Shown here: positions 1-5,357 of the stretch, one piece after another | Layout: each line of letters opens with the position of its first letter | Position numbering within the stretch: position 1 is the stretch's first letter | NCBI GenBank assembly: GCA_011051425.1 | Contig: DRLF01000059.1 | Coordinates: 1-5,357, forward strand | Reading direction: 5' to 3' | Source: Thiolapillus brandeum | Lineage (GTDB): Bacteria; Pseudomonadota; Gammaproteobacteria; Chromatiales; Chromatiaceae | Length of the DNA: 5,357 nt | Program-made: the position numbers and the translations under genes | The notes under the pieces: model-generated | Databases searched by the model: none | Seen by the model: the letters and a program-made list of their open reading frames with translations, nothing else | What the model was told of the DNA's origin: nothing

Positions 1-993
1 ATTGAAAAGCAGGACCTGAGCGCAGAAGAAATGACTGCCGTGATGCGGACCATCATGACCGGCGGAGCCACCCCGGCGCAGATCGGCGGCTTTCTCATCG
101 GCCTTCGCATGAAAGGCGAGACAGTGACGGAAATCACCGCGGCTGCCTCGGTGATGCGCGAGCTGGCGGCCGGGGTGGATATTTCCGGTCTGGATCATGC
201 CGTGGATATCGTGGGCACGGGAGGCGATGCTTCCGGCACCTTCAACGTCTCCACCGCATCCATGTTCGTGGCCGCGGCGGCGGGCTGTCACGTGGCCAAA
301 CACGGCAACCGCTCGGTTTCCAGTAAATCCGGCAGCGCTGACGCCCTGGAGGCGGCAGGCATCCGCCTGGACCTAAACCCGGAACGGGTGGCCCATTGCG
401 TGCGCGAGGTGGGCGTGGGCTTCATGTTCGCCCCCGGTCATCACAGCGCCATGAAGCACGCCATCGGCCCGCGTAAGGAAATGGGGGTGCGCACTATTTT
501 CAATGTTCTTGGACCTCTGACCAACCCCGCCGGGGTGCCCAACTTGCTTTTGGGCGTGTTCAGCGAAGACCTCCTGGAGCCCCTGGCGGAAGTGCTGCAA
601 CGGCTGGGCGCCCGCCATGTGCTGGTGGTGCATTCCAAAGACGGCCTGGATGAGATCAGCATCGGCGACAAGACAGAAGTGGCCGAGCTGAAAGACGGCG
701 CCATTCGCCGTTACAGTATCTGGCCGGAAGAATTCGGCATGGAACGGGCCAGCCTGGAGGCCATACAGGTGGCGGATGCCGGGGAAAGCCTGGCCATGAT
801 ACGTTCCGTACTGGAGGATCATGCCGACCCCGCCCGTGATATCGTCACGCTGAATGCCGGCGCAGCTATTTATGCGGCTGGACTGGCGGATGATCTCAAG
901 GACGGCGTGGACAAGGCCCGGGCAGCGATTGCCAGTGGCGAGGCACGCAACCGGCTGGACAGGCTGGTGGTGGTGTCTCAGAGCTTTGATTAA
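1..993 (+). CDS. trpD: Anthranilate phosphoribosyltransferase, 5' end missing
   Basis: TrpD transfers the phosphoribosyl group of PRPP to anthranilate, giving N-phosphoribosyl-anthranilate, the second step of tryptophan synthesis in the cytoplasm. The frame is open from base 1 and encodes 330 residues to the TAA at 991-993. Its first residues ([11 protein letters not shown]) already match the family's N-terminal helical domain. The ATG at 31 is therefore internal, and about ten residues lie upstream of the window. Visible signatures are the PRPP-binding glycine loop GTGGD (fragment residues 72-76), the KHGNRSVSS segment (100-108), GPLTNPA (171-177) and the magnesium-binding Asp-Glu pair in DGLDEIS (217-218). 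Length and motifs look intact, and there is no fusion to a TrpG glutaminase domain. It lies 82 bases before trpC on the same strand, and trpG is expected just upstream. Identification rests on family motifs and is secure. Confidence 0.97.
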   Translation: MEKQDLSAEEMTAVMRTIMTGGATPAQIGGFLIGLRMKGETVTEITAAASVMRELAAGVDISGLDHAVDIVGTGGDASGTFNVSTASMFVAAAAGCHVAKHGNRSVSSKSGSADALEAAGIRLDLNPERVAHCVREVGVGFMFAPGHHSAMKHAIGPRKEMGVRTIFNVLGPLTNPAGVPNLLLGVFSEDLLEPLAEVLQRLGARHVLVVHSKDGLDEISIGDKTEVAELKDGAIRRYSIWPEEFGMERASLEAIQVADAGESLAMIRSVLEDHADPARDIVTLNAGAAIYAAGLADDLKDGVDKARAAIASGEARNRLDRLVVVSQSFD

Positions 994-995
994 AT

Positions 996-1047
996 GCCCT
1001 CACCCCCAGCCCCTCTCCCCTCGGGGGAGAGGGTTGGGGTGAGGGGC
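996..1047. repeat. GC-rich imperfect hairpin, probable interspersed repeat
   Basis: Almost the whole trpD-trpC gap is an inverted repeat. The inner stem is perfect: ten bases at 1011-1020 pair with 1024-1033 around a TCG loop at 1021-1023. The outer arms, 996-1010 and 1034-1047, pair with a small internal loop and a one-base bulge. Read in one frame it encodes PHPQPLSPRGRGLG, a peptide I recall as a recurrent artefact in predicted proteins of many bacterial genomes, which suggests a dispersed hairpin repeat rather than a site made for this operon. In RNA it would form a very stable stem. No U-tract follows (GCAAAATCTAC instead), so it is not a standard intrinsic terminator. It could protect the upstream mRNA end or reduce trpC expression. 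That role is inference; the inverted repeat is directly visible. Confidence 0.85.
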
Positions 1048-1075
1048 AAAATCTACAGACAACAGGCTCAACTCA

Positions 1076-1879
1076 ATGACCGACACACCGGATATTCTCA
1101 AAAAAATCGTTGCCCGCAAGGTCGAGGAAATCAATGCTGCCCGTCAGCGGGTTTCTGAGCAGGCGCTTAGACAAAAGGCCGCACAAGCCTCACCCCCCCG
1201 GGGCTTCGTCGCCTCGCTCAAAGAGAAAATTGCCACCGGCCTGCCCGGCGTCATCGCCGAGATCAAGAAGGCCTCGCCGTCCAAGGGTGTGCTGCGTGAA
1301 GATTTTCGGCCCGCAAACATTGCACAAAGTTATGCCACACACGGCGCCGCCTGCCTGTCAGTGCTCACGGACGTGGATTTCTTCCAGGGCAGCCCAGATT
1401 ACCTGAAGCAGGCCCGGGCTGCCTGCGACCTGCCTGTGATCCGCAAGGATTTCATCATCGATCCCTACCAGGTGTACGAGGCCCGTGCCATGGATGCGGA
1501 TTGCATCCTGCTCATCGTTGCCTGTCTGGACGATGAACAGCTGGCATCATTGAATACACTGGCCATGGATCTGGGTATGGACGTGCTCATCGAGGTACAT
1601 GACGAACAGGAGCTGGCCCGTGCCCTGGCCGTGGAGAACCCCATGGTGGGTATCAACAACCGCAACCTGCGCACTTTCGACGTCAGCCTGCAGACCACGC
1701 TGGCCATGCTGGAACAGATTCCCGACGACAAGCTTGTCATCACCGAATCCGGCATCCTGGCACCCGAAGATGTCGCCCTGATGCGCAGCCACCATGTAAA
1801 CGGTTTCCTGGTGGGCGAGGCCTTCATGCGGGCAGAAGATCCGGGCGGGGAACTGGCGCGACTGTTTTTCACGGAGTAG
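1076..1879 (+). CDS. trpC: Indole-3-glycerol phosphate synthase
   Basis: TrpC closes the ring of carboxyphenylamino-deoxyribulose 5-phosphate with loss of CO2 and water, giving indole-3-glycerol phosphate in the cytoplasm. The 267 residues match the usual monofunctional single-domain TIM barrel; there is no TrpF fusion as in E. coli. Expected catalytic residues are present in order: Glu62 and Lys64 in [11 protein letters not shown], Lys124 in RKDF, Glu173 in LIEVH, Asn194 and Arg196 in GINNRN, and Glu224-Ser225 in TESG. The phosphate-site strand GFLVGEAFM is at 243-251. The assignments come from aligning motifs by eye to the well-studied archaeal enzyme. The start at 1076 gives a normal N-terminal helix ([13 protein letters not shown]). 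Only a weak AGG (1064-1066) precedes it, so translation may be modest or depend on the hairpin upstream. The gene ends 43 bases before the next start, with no terminator visible. Confidence 0.98.
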   Translation: MTDTPDILKKIVARKVEEINAARQRVSEQALRQKAAQASPPRGFVASLKEKIATGLPGVIAEIKKASPSKGVLREDFRPANIAQSYATHGAACLSVLTDVDFFQGSPDYLKQARAACDLPVIRKDFIIDPYQVYEARAMDADCILLIVACLDDEQLASLNTLAMDLGMDVLIEVHDEQELARALAVENPMVGINNRNLRTFDVSLQTTLAMLEQIPDDKLVITESGILAPEDVALMRSHHVNGFLVGEAFMRAEDPGGELARLFFTE

Positions 1880-1910
1880 TATCGACCCTGTGCTCCGGAA
1901 ACCGGCCGAA

Positions 1911-1916
1911 AAGGAG
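1911..1916 (+). promoter_or_regulatory. Strong Shine-Dalgarno site deciding the start at 1923
   Basis: AAGGAG lies six bases before the ATG at 1923. It decides between that ATG and an in-frame GTG at 1890, which has no such site and would place charged residues (RKPAEKER) before the signal peptide. It is the best ribosome binding site in the window and contrasts with the weak ones before trpC, yjbQ and the small lipoprotein gene. Confidence 0.85.
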
Positions 1917-1922
1917 AGATTC

Positions 1923-2000
1923 ATGCCTCGCATTTCAGTGCCACAAAAAACCTTCGGGCTGCTGGTCGCCTGCAGCCTCATTGCCACGGCGACCATGGCT
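1923..2000 (+). other. Signal peptide of the beta-helix protein
   Basis: Residues 1-10 carry Arg3 and Lys9. Residues 11-24 are hydrophobic (FGLLVACSLIATAT), and TMA at 24-26 fits signal peptidase I, leaving APYAG as the mature N-terminus. A lipobox-like LVAC ends at Cys17, but only six hydrophobic residues precede it and the hydrophobic run continues past the cysteine. Signal peptidase I cleavage is therefore the better reading, and a lipoprotein form is not excluded. Confidence 0.75.
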
Positions 2001-3440
2001 GCCCCCTATGCCGGGCTTGTGAAGACTCCCGACCGTGGCGGGAACTTCTTCGGCACGCCGGAACGCTTCAACCGCTACTATACCGACCCGACTTACAAAC
2101 CCGCACGCACACTGCATGTCAGCCCCTCCGGGAACGGCGATGGCAGCCTGTCTTCACCCATGCGTCCCGAACAAGCTTTTTCCCAGGCCAGAGCGGGAGA
2201 TGAAATCCTGTTCCATGACGGCCGCTACGCCGGCTGCTGGGGGCTGGACGAAGACAGCTCAGGCACCTATGACCAGCCCATCGTCATCAAGGCAGCATCC
2301 TCCGCGGTAAGTATCGATTGCTGCAACAGTGGCCGCAAGGCCTGCTTCAATCTTGAGGGAGCGAATCACGTCGCCATCGACGGCTTCGACCTGAACGGCG
2401 GTGACCGGGGTATACGTGCCGTCGGCCTTCACTACGATGCGACCAGGCACCAGAAGGGTATCGCTATTCTCAACAATCGCATCGGAAACCAATACAAGGA
2501 TCCTGTCTTTACAGCCCAGTCGGACTGGACGGTTGTCGATGGCAATGTCGCCCATCATGCGGGGGAAGGCGACGGCCATGGCATCTATCTGTCCAACGGC
2601 AGCGACTGGCTCATCGTGCGCAACAACGAGCTGTACAACAACAGCAGCTCGGATTTTCAGATCAATGCAGACCCGATCAGCACCTGTGGTGATGAAGACA
2701 TTGCCTATGATGACGCACGTTGTGATGGCAGCGCTCTCAAGCAACAGGGACAAGGGGTGAGTGAATTCGTGCTGGCGGAAAGCAACTACTTCCACAACAG
2801 CGATGTCGGGCCCAATTTCACATCCGTCAGAAATGCGGTGGTGCGCAACAATATCTTCGGCCCTTATGACCGCCATGGCACCAGCTTCTGGCAGGAGACG
2901 GACAATCCGCGCCTGGGCTCCAGCGACAACCGCATCGAACACAACCTGTTCATCGGCTTCAACCGCCGTCACGTGCTGCAGAACACCCGTTATTCGGACC
3001 GCAACCAAATCCGCAACAATATCCTGCTGGGATACCGGCGTTCGGGAAACACGGTGGAAGCAAACCCGGAAACCGTGCTGGTGGAGATCGACCCGGAGAC
3101 CGTACACAGCAGCTCCTTTTCCGGCAACGTATATATCGGCGGCCGCTTCTCCGATTTCACGCCTGCTGCCGGCGAATTGCGTCTGAAAAAGTTCGACCCG
3201 GCCTGGTTCGCCGCTTTCCCGGCAGACGGCATGGGCAGCGCCGCCGGTTATCGTCCAGGCAAGGCGGCGCCTTTCACTGACAGCGACCAGTTACTGGCCA
3301 CCACGCCCATGGACATGGAGGGGCGCCCCAGAAGAAACCCCGTCAACCCCGGCCCCTGGGAGTACGGTGGCAGGCTGGAAGCTACTGTCACGCCCCAGGG
3401 CAATTCTTCCAAACAACAGAAATCCGGGAGCTCGCGCTGA
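1923..3440 (+). CDS. Exported right-handed parallel beta-helix protein, substrate unknown
   Basis: The 505-residue protein begins with an export signal (residues 1-26), so it acts in the periplasm, on the surface or outside the cell. Residues 64-103 (LHVSPSGNGDGSLSSP through AGDEILFHDGRYAG) resemble the N-terminal cap and first coil of pectate-lyase-like beta-helix proteins. About 148-405 form the helix, with recurring turns such as NNRIGN, RNNELYNN, RNNIFG, EHNLFIG and RNNILLG at roughly coil-length spacing, plus HGIYLSNGS at 219-227. The segment 464-481 (DMEGRPRRNPVNPGPWEY) resembles the C-terminal motif often ending such proteins. A polar Ser/Gln/Lys tail follows. Six cysteines remain in the mature form (105, 133, 134, 141, 255, 267), possibly forming disulfides. 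The fold often belongs to polysaccharide lyases, hydrolases or adhesins, but I see no catalytic set that would name a substrate. It lies between trpC and yjbQ with short gaps, an unusual place for an exported protein. Fold is fairly sure; function is not. Confidence 0.8.
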   Translation: MPRISVPQKTFGLLVACSLIATATMAAPYAGLVKTPDRGGNFFGTPERFNRYYTDPTYKPARTLHVSPSGNGDGSLSSPMRPEQAFSQARAGDEILFHDGRYAGCWGLDEDSSGTYDQPIVIKAASSAVSIDCCNSGRKACFNLEGANHVAIDGFDLNGGDRGIRAVGLHYDATRHQKGIAILNNRIGNQYKDPVFTAQSDWTVVDGNVAHHAGEGDGHGIYLSNGSDWLIVRNNELYNNSSSDFQINADPISTCGDEDIAYDDARCDGSALKQQGQGVSEFVLAESNYFHNSDVGPNFTSVRNAVVRNNIFGPYDRHGTSFWQETDNPRLGSSDNRIEHNLFIGFNRRHVLQNTRYSDRNQIRNNILLGYRRSGNTVEANPETVLVEIDPETVHSSSFSGNVYIGGRFSDFTPAAGELRLKKFDPAWFAAFPADGMGSAAGYRPGKAAPFTDSDQLLATTPMDMEGRPRRNPVNPGPWEYGGRLEATVTPQGNSSKQQKSGSSR

Positions 3441-3445
3441 CAGTC

Positions 3446-3859
3446 ATGGCTTATCAGGAACAACTCGACCTGCTCACCGCCGGGCGCGGCACTTACAACA
3501 TCACCAAGGATGTGCAAAAAGTGGTTGCCGCCTCCAGCGTCATCACCGGCCTGTGCCATGTTTTCGTCAAACATACCAGCGCCTCGCTCATCCTTTGCGA
3601 GAACGCCGACCCCACCGTACGCAGTGACCTGGAACGCTTCATGATCAACCTGGTGCCCGACGGATCGCCGCTGTTCCGGCACATCGACGAGGGCGATGAC
3701 GACATGCCCGCCCATATCCGCTCCATACTCACCAACATGGATCTGACCCTGCCGGTGAATCACCGCATGCTGAAGCTGGGCACCTGGCAGGGCATTTATC
3801 TGTACGAGCACCGCAGCAGGGCGCACCAGCGCCAGGTGGTCGTAACCGTTACCGGCTGA
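3446..3859 (+). CDS. yjbQ: YjbQ/UPF0047 family protein (possible secondary thiamine phosphate synthase)
   Basis: The 137-residue protein is full length for this small cytoplasmic family. It shows the family hallmarks in order: GTYNIT near residue 14, CHVFVKHTSASL (36-47), DDDMPAHI (84-91) and LGTWQGIYLYEHR (110-122), ending in a short VVVTVTG strand. The conserved histidines and acidic residues are thought to bind a metal. E. coli YjbQ was reported to give weak thiamine phosphate synthase activity, and many databases use that name, but the main role of the family is not settled. The ATG lies five bases after the TGA of the beta-helix gene. The nearest purine-rich stretch, GGGAG at 3426-3430, is rather far, so translation may be coupled to the upstream gene. 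It converges on ridA with 11 bases between the stop codons. Family assignment is secure; enzymatic role is tentative. Confidence 0.93.
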   Translation: MAYQEQLDLLTAGRGTYNITKDVQKVVAASSVITGLCHVFVKHTSASLILCENADPTVRSDLERFMINLVPDGSPLFRHIDEGDDDMPAHIRSILTNMDLTLPVNHRMLKLGTWQGIYLYEHRSRAHQRQVVVTVTG

Positions 3860-3870
3860 GTTTCAGGCTC

Positions 3871-4257
3871 TCAATCACCGAGCTCGAGCACGGCGTCCAT
3901 TTCCACGCCGGCATCCCTGGGCAACGCAGCCACACCGATAGCCGCCCGGGCGGGGTAGGGCTGACTGAAATAGTCCGCCATGACTTCGTTCACCAGGGGA
4001 AAATGAGACAGGTCGGTCAGAAACACATTGAGTTTGACCACGTCCGCCAGGCTGCCGCCGGCTGCCTCGGCCACGGCCTGGAGATTGTCGAAAACACGCC
4101 GCACCTGGGCCTCCATATCTCCCTCCACCATTTCCATGGTTTCCGGCACCAGGGGTATCTGACCCGACAGGTAAACCGTGCTGCCGGCCCTGACCGCCTG
4201 GGAATAGGTGCCGATGGCCTGGGGGGCCTTGTCTGTGCTGATGATTTCTTTTTTCAT
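3871..4257 (-). CDS. ridA: RidA-family enamine/imine deaminase
   Basis: RidA hydrolyses reactive enamine/imine intermediates, such as 2-aminoacrylate released by PLP-dependent dehydratases, to ketoacids and ammonia. This protects PLP enzymes in the cytoplasm. The 128 residues match the usual length, and the family works as a trimer. Key residues are Tyr18 in GTYSQ, Ser31 in SGQIP, Arg104 in PARAAIGV, which binds the substrate carboxylate, and Glu119 in VEMDAV. Presence of this arginine and glutamate places it in the active RidA group rather than the inactive Rid groups. The start at 4257 ([16 protein letters not shown]) matches the canonical N-terminus. The same frame stays open upstream to 4611, but that part shows no family similarity and runs antisense to the lipoprotein gene and the end of lnt. 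AGG lies seven bases before the start. The gene is divergent from the small lipoprotein gene. Confidence 0.96.
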   Translation of the reverse strand: MKKEIISTDKAPQAIGTYSQAVRAGSTVYLSGQIPLVPETMEMVEGDMEAQVRRVFDNLQAVAEAAGGSLADVVKLNVFLTDLSHFPLVNEVMADYFSQPYPARAAIGVAALPRDAGVEMDAVLELGD

Positions 4258-4278
4258 TTTATCGCCTACTATTGAACC

Positions 4279-4497
4279 ATGAGGAAGATGCTGATTTTGA
4301 CACAAATACTCTGGCTGGCGACAGCCTGTGAGCAGGACCGGAAAACCGCCTTGCCCGACGAACCCTGGTCTGATGAAGCAGAGGTGCTGTTTCAGGATGC
4401 ACAGATCCTGAGATACGAAGTGGAACAGCGCAAGCAGGAAACTGCCAGACTGCGCGTTCAGGACGTGGAGGGTGCGCCGCCCTCCCTGCGCAGATAG
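4279..4497 (+). CDS. Small putative lipoprotein
   Basis: The frame encodes 72 residues with the layout of a lipoprotein precursor: MRK, a hydrophobic stretch ([13 protein letters not shown]) and Cys17 in ATAC, an acceptable but not ideal lipobox because alanine replaces the usual leucine at -3. The mature part of 56 residues has a Pro/acidic linker to PDEPW, then a charged helical segment (about 31-61, [21 protein letters not shown]) and a final Arg-Arg. I recall similar small lipoproteins in beta- and gammaproteobacteria, but this needs a search. It starts 21 bases from divergent ridA. Its last 40 bases overlap the convergent lnt 3' end. No clear ribosome binding site precedes the ATG at 4279. 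The next ATG, at 4288, would lose the positive N-terminus. Function unknown; a chance frame is possible but the signal-peptide layout argues against it. Confidence 0.62.
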   Translation: MRKMLILTQILWLATACEQDRKTALPDEPWSDEAEVLFQDAQILRYEVEQRKQETARLRVQDVEGAPPSLRR

Positions 4498-5357
4498 GCG
4501 ATCACCAGCATCAGAGCCGCGAGAACGACTGCCAACCAGTTCTTCCACCGCAGAAAAGGCGTCTCCCCCACGTAGGGCTGAATGGAGGCGCTGATGGCAC
4601 CCCGCTTCCATTGCGGCAGCACCGCCAGTATCCTGCCTGTTTCATCGACGATGGCCGATACACCCGTGTTGGTCGCCCGCAGCAGGTAGCGCCCGGTTTC
4701 CAGCGCCCGCATGCGCGCCATTTCCAGGTGCTGATGAGGCGCCAGGGAATCTCCGAACCAGGCATCGTTGCTGGCGTTCACCAGAAAAGCTGCGGCGGGC
4801 AGAGCCTGGGCAACCTCTTCGCCAAAGGTATCTTCATAACAGATGGAAACGCCGGCTTGTCTGCCCGCCAGCTTCAGTCGCGGCGGCTTGTTCCTGTCAC
4901 CGGACGAAAATGATGACATGGGAATGGCGAAGAGCTCGACCAGGGGTTGCAGCAGGGCTGAAAAAGGCATGAACTCACCGAAAGGGACGAGGTGCCGCTT
5001 GAAATACTGGCCCCGGCCGGAGGCTCCCAGGCTGATCAGGGCATTGTAGGCACGCCCCTTGGCGTCCCGCACAGGAATGCCAAGCAGCAGATCCTGGCCC
5101 TGATCACGGAAATAGGTATCCAGGGGCTGAAGAAAACTTGTTTCCACCCGGTCGGCAAATGCCGGCACGGCCGTTTCCGGCCAGATGATCAGGCGACTGT
5201 CGGGATGCGCCTTGCTGGTTTCGACATAGAATTCCAGCGTCGGGCGCAACTGGGAAGGCAGCCATTTCTTTTCCTGGGGGATGCTGGCCTGCACCAGGGT
5301 CGCCGTAAAAGGCGCACCATCCGGCGTCGTCCAGTGTATCTGCTGGAGACCCCAGCC
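4458..5357 (-). CDS. lnt: Apolipoprotein N-acyltransferase, C-terminal part
   Basis: Lnt adds the third acyl chain to the N-terminal cysteine of lipoproteins, taking it from a phospholipid at the periplasmic face of the inner membrane. The frame enters from the right edge and gives 299 residues to the TGA at 4458-4460. About 200 N-terminal residues with most membrane helices lie outside. The valine of the GTG at 5292-5294 is internal, since [15 protein letters not shown] fits the start of the nitrilase-like domain. The catalytic triad is visible: Glu61 in IIWPE (codon 5175-5177), Lys120 in [11 protein letters not shown] (4998-5000) and Cys173 in ICYED (4839-4841), with the flanking Glu128, Tyr174 and Glu175 also kept. 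[15 protein letters not shown] and [15 protein letters not shown] follow. The last membrane helix is about [17 protein letters not shown], followed by a short polar tail. The enzyme looks functional. Confidence 0.97.
   Translation of the reverse strand, partial: GWGLQQIHWTTPDGAPFTATLVQASIPQEKKWLPSQLRPTLEFYVETSKAHPDSRLIIWPETAVPAFADRVETSFLQPLDTYFRDQGQDLLLGIPVRDAKGRAYNALISLGASGRGQYFKRHLVPFGEFMPFSALLQPLVELFAIPMSSFSSGDRNKPPRLKLAGRQAGVSICYEDTFGEEVAQALPAAAFLVNASNDAWFGDSLAPHQHLEMARMRALETGRYLLRATNTGVSAIVDETGRILAVLPQWKRGAISASIQPYVGETPFLRWKNWLAVVLAALMLVIAYLRREGGAPSTS

Noticed and set aside
854..1042. A small plus-strand frame ending in PHPQPLSPRGRGLG.
   Set aside because: It overlaps the trpD 3' end in another frame and reads into the hairpin repeat. 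The peptide is a typical translation artefact of such repeats.
1895..1905. CCGG-AAA-CCGG mini-hairpin just before the beta-helix ribosome binding site, considered as a terminator of the trp genes.
   Set aside because: The stem is only four base pairs and no T-tract follows, so it is too weak to terminate transcription.
2259..3107. A 282-codon open frame on the minus strand inside the beta-helix gene.
   Set aside because: It is complementary to a well supported gene in GC-rich DNA, where long antisense frames are common. Its sequence has no recognisable domain or ribosome binding site.
3248..3826. A 192-codon minus-strand frame across the beta-helix end and yjbQ.
   Set aside because: It lies antisense to two supported genes and has no recognised motif. 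It is best explained as a shadow of their codon bias.
3842..3870. Search for a bidirectional terminator between yjbQ and ridA, including the GTAAC-C-GTTAC repeat at 3842-3852.
   Set aside because: The repeat is inside the yjbQ coding sequence, has a one-base loop and no T-tract, and the 11-base gap holds nothing else.
4297..4302. A perfect TTGACA, considered as a -35 box.
   Set aside because: It lies inside the small lipoprotein coding region, and no acceptable -10 box is found 16-18 bases downstream (GACAGC is there).
3871..4611. The ridA frame stays open upstream, which would give a 246-residue protein.
   Set aside because: The family starts at the methionine encoded at 4255-4257 and is about 128 residues. 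The upstream 118 codons show no family similarity and are antisense to the lipoprotein gene and lnt.

Overview
The window is GC-rich bacterial chromosome, about 60% GC by eye and densely coding. The gene content suggests a gammaproteobacterium. A stand-alone trpD is followed by a monofunctional trpC, as in pseudomonads and many sulfur- or methane-oxidising relatives. The Lnt, RidA and YjbQ sequences are also of proteobacterial type. Genus cannot be told from the sequence. There are no tRNA, rRNA, CRISPR or transposase genes, and no gene-free stretch longer than 82 bases.

Plus-strand block, 1-3859. The window opens inside trpD (anthranilate phosphoribosyltransferase), about ten codons after its likely start. 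Next come a GC-rich imperfect hairpin repeat in the 82-base gap (996-1047) and trpC (indole-3-glycerol phosphate synthase). Then follows a 505-residue exported right-handed parallel beta-helix protein of unknown substrate, with a strong ribosome binding site. The last gene is yjbQ (UPF0047 family), starting five bases after the beta-helix stop codon. The gaps after trpC are small and no terminator is visible, so trpD-trpC-beta-helix-yjbQ may be one transcription unit. The exported protein is the odd member.

Minus-strand and divergent block, 3860-5357. ridA (enamine/imine deaminase) converges on yjbQ with an 11-base gap. A tiny putative lipoprotein gene diverges from ridA with only 21 bases between the start codons, and its 3' end overlaps the 3' end of lnt. 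lnt (apolipoprotein N-acyltransferase) is on the minus strand and runs off the right edge. Only its catalytic domain and last membrane helix are present.

How the genes relate. TrpD and TrpC are consecutive segments of tryptophan synthesis. TrpD, RidA and YjbQ have each been linked to thiamine metabolism in enteric bacteria, so their closeness here may or may not be chance. Lnt and the small lipoprotein belong to envelope lipoprotein biology. I see no wholly new multi-gene system. The least explained parts are the beta-helix gene inside the trp cluster and the small lipoprotein gene.
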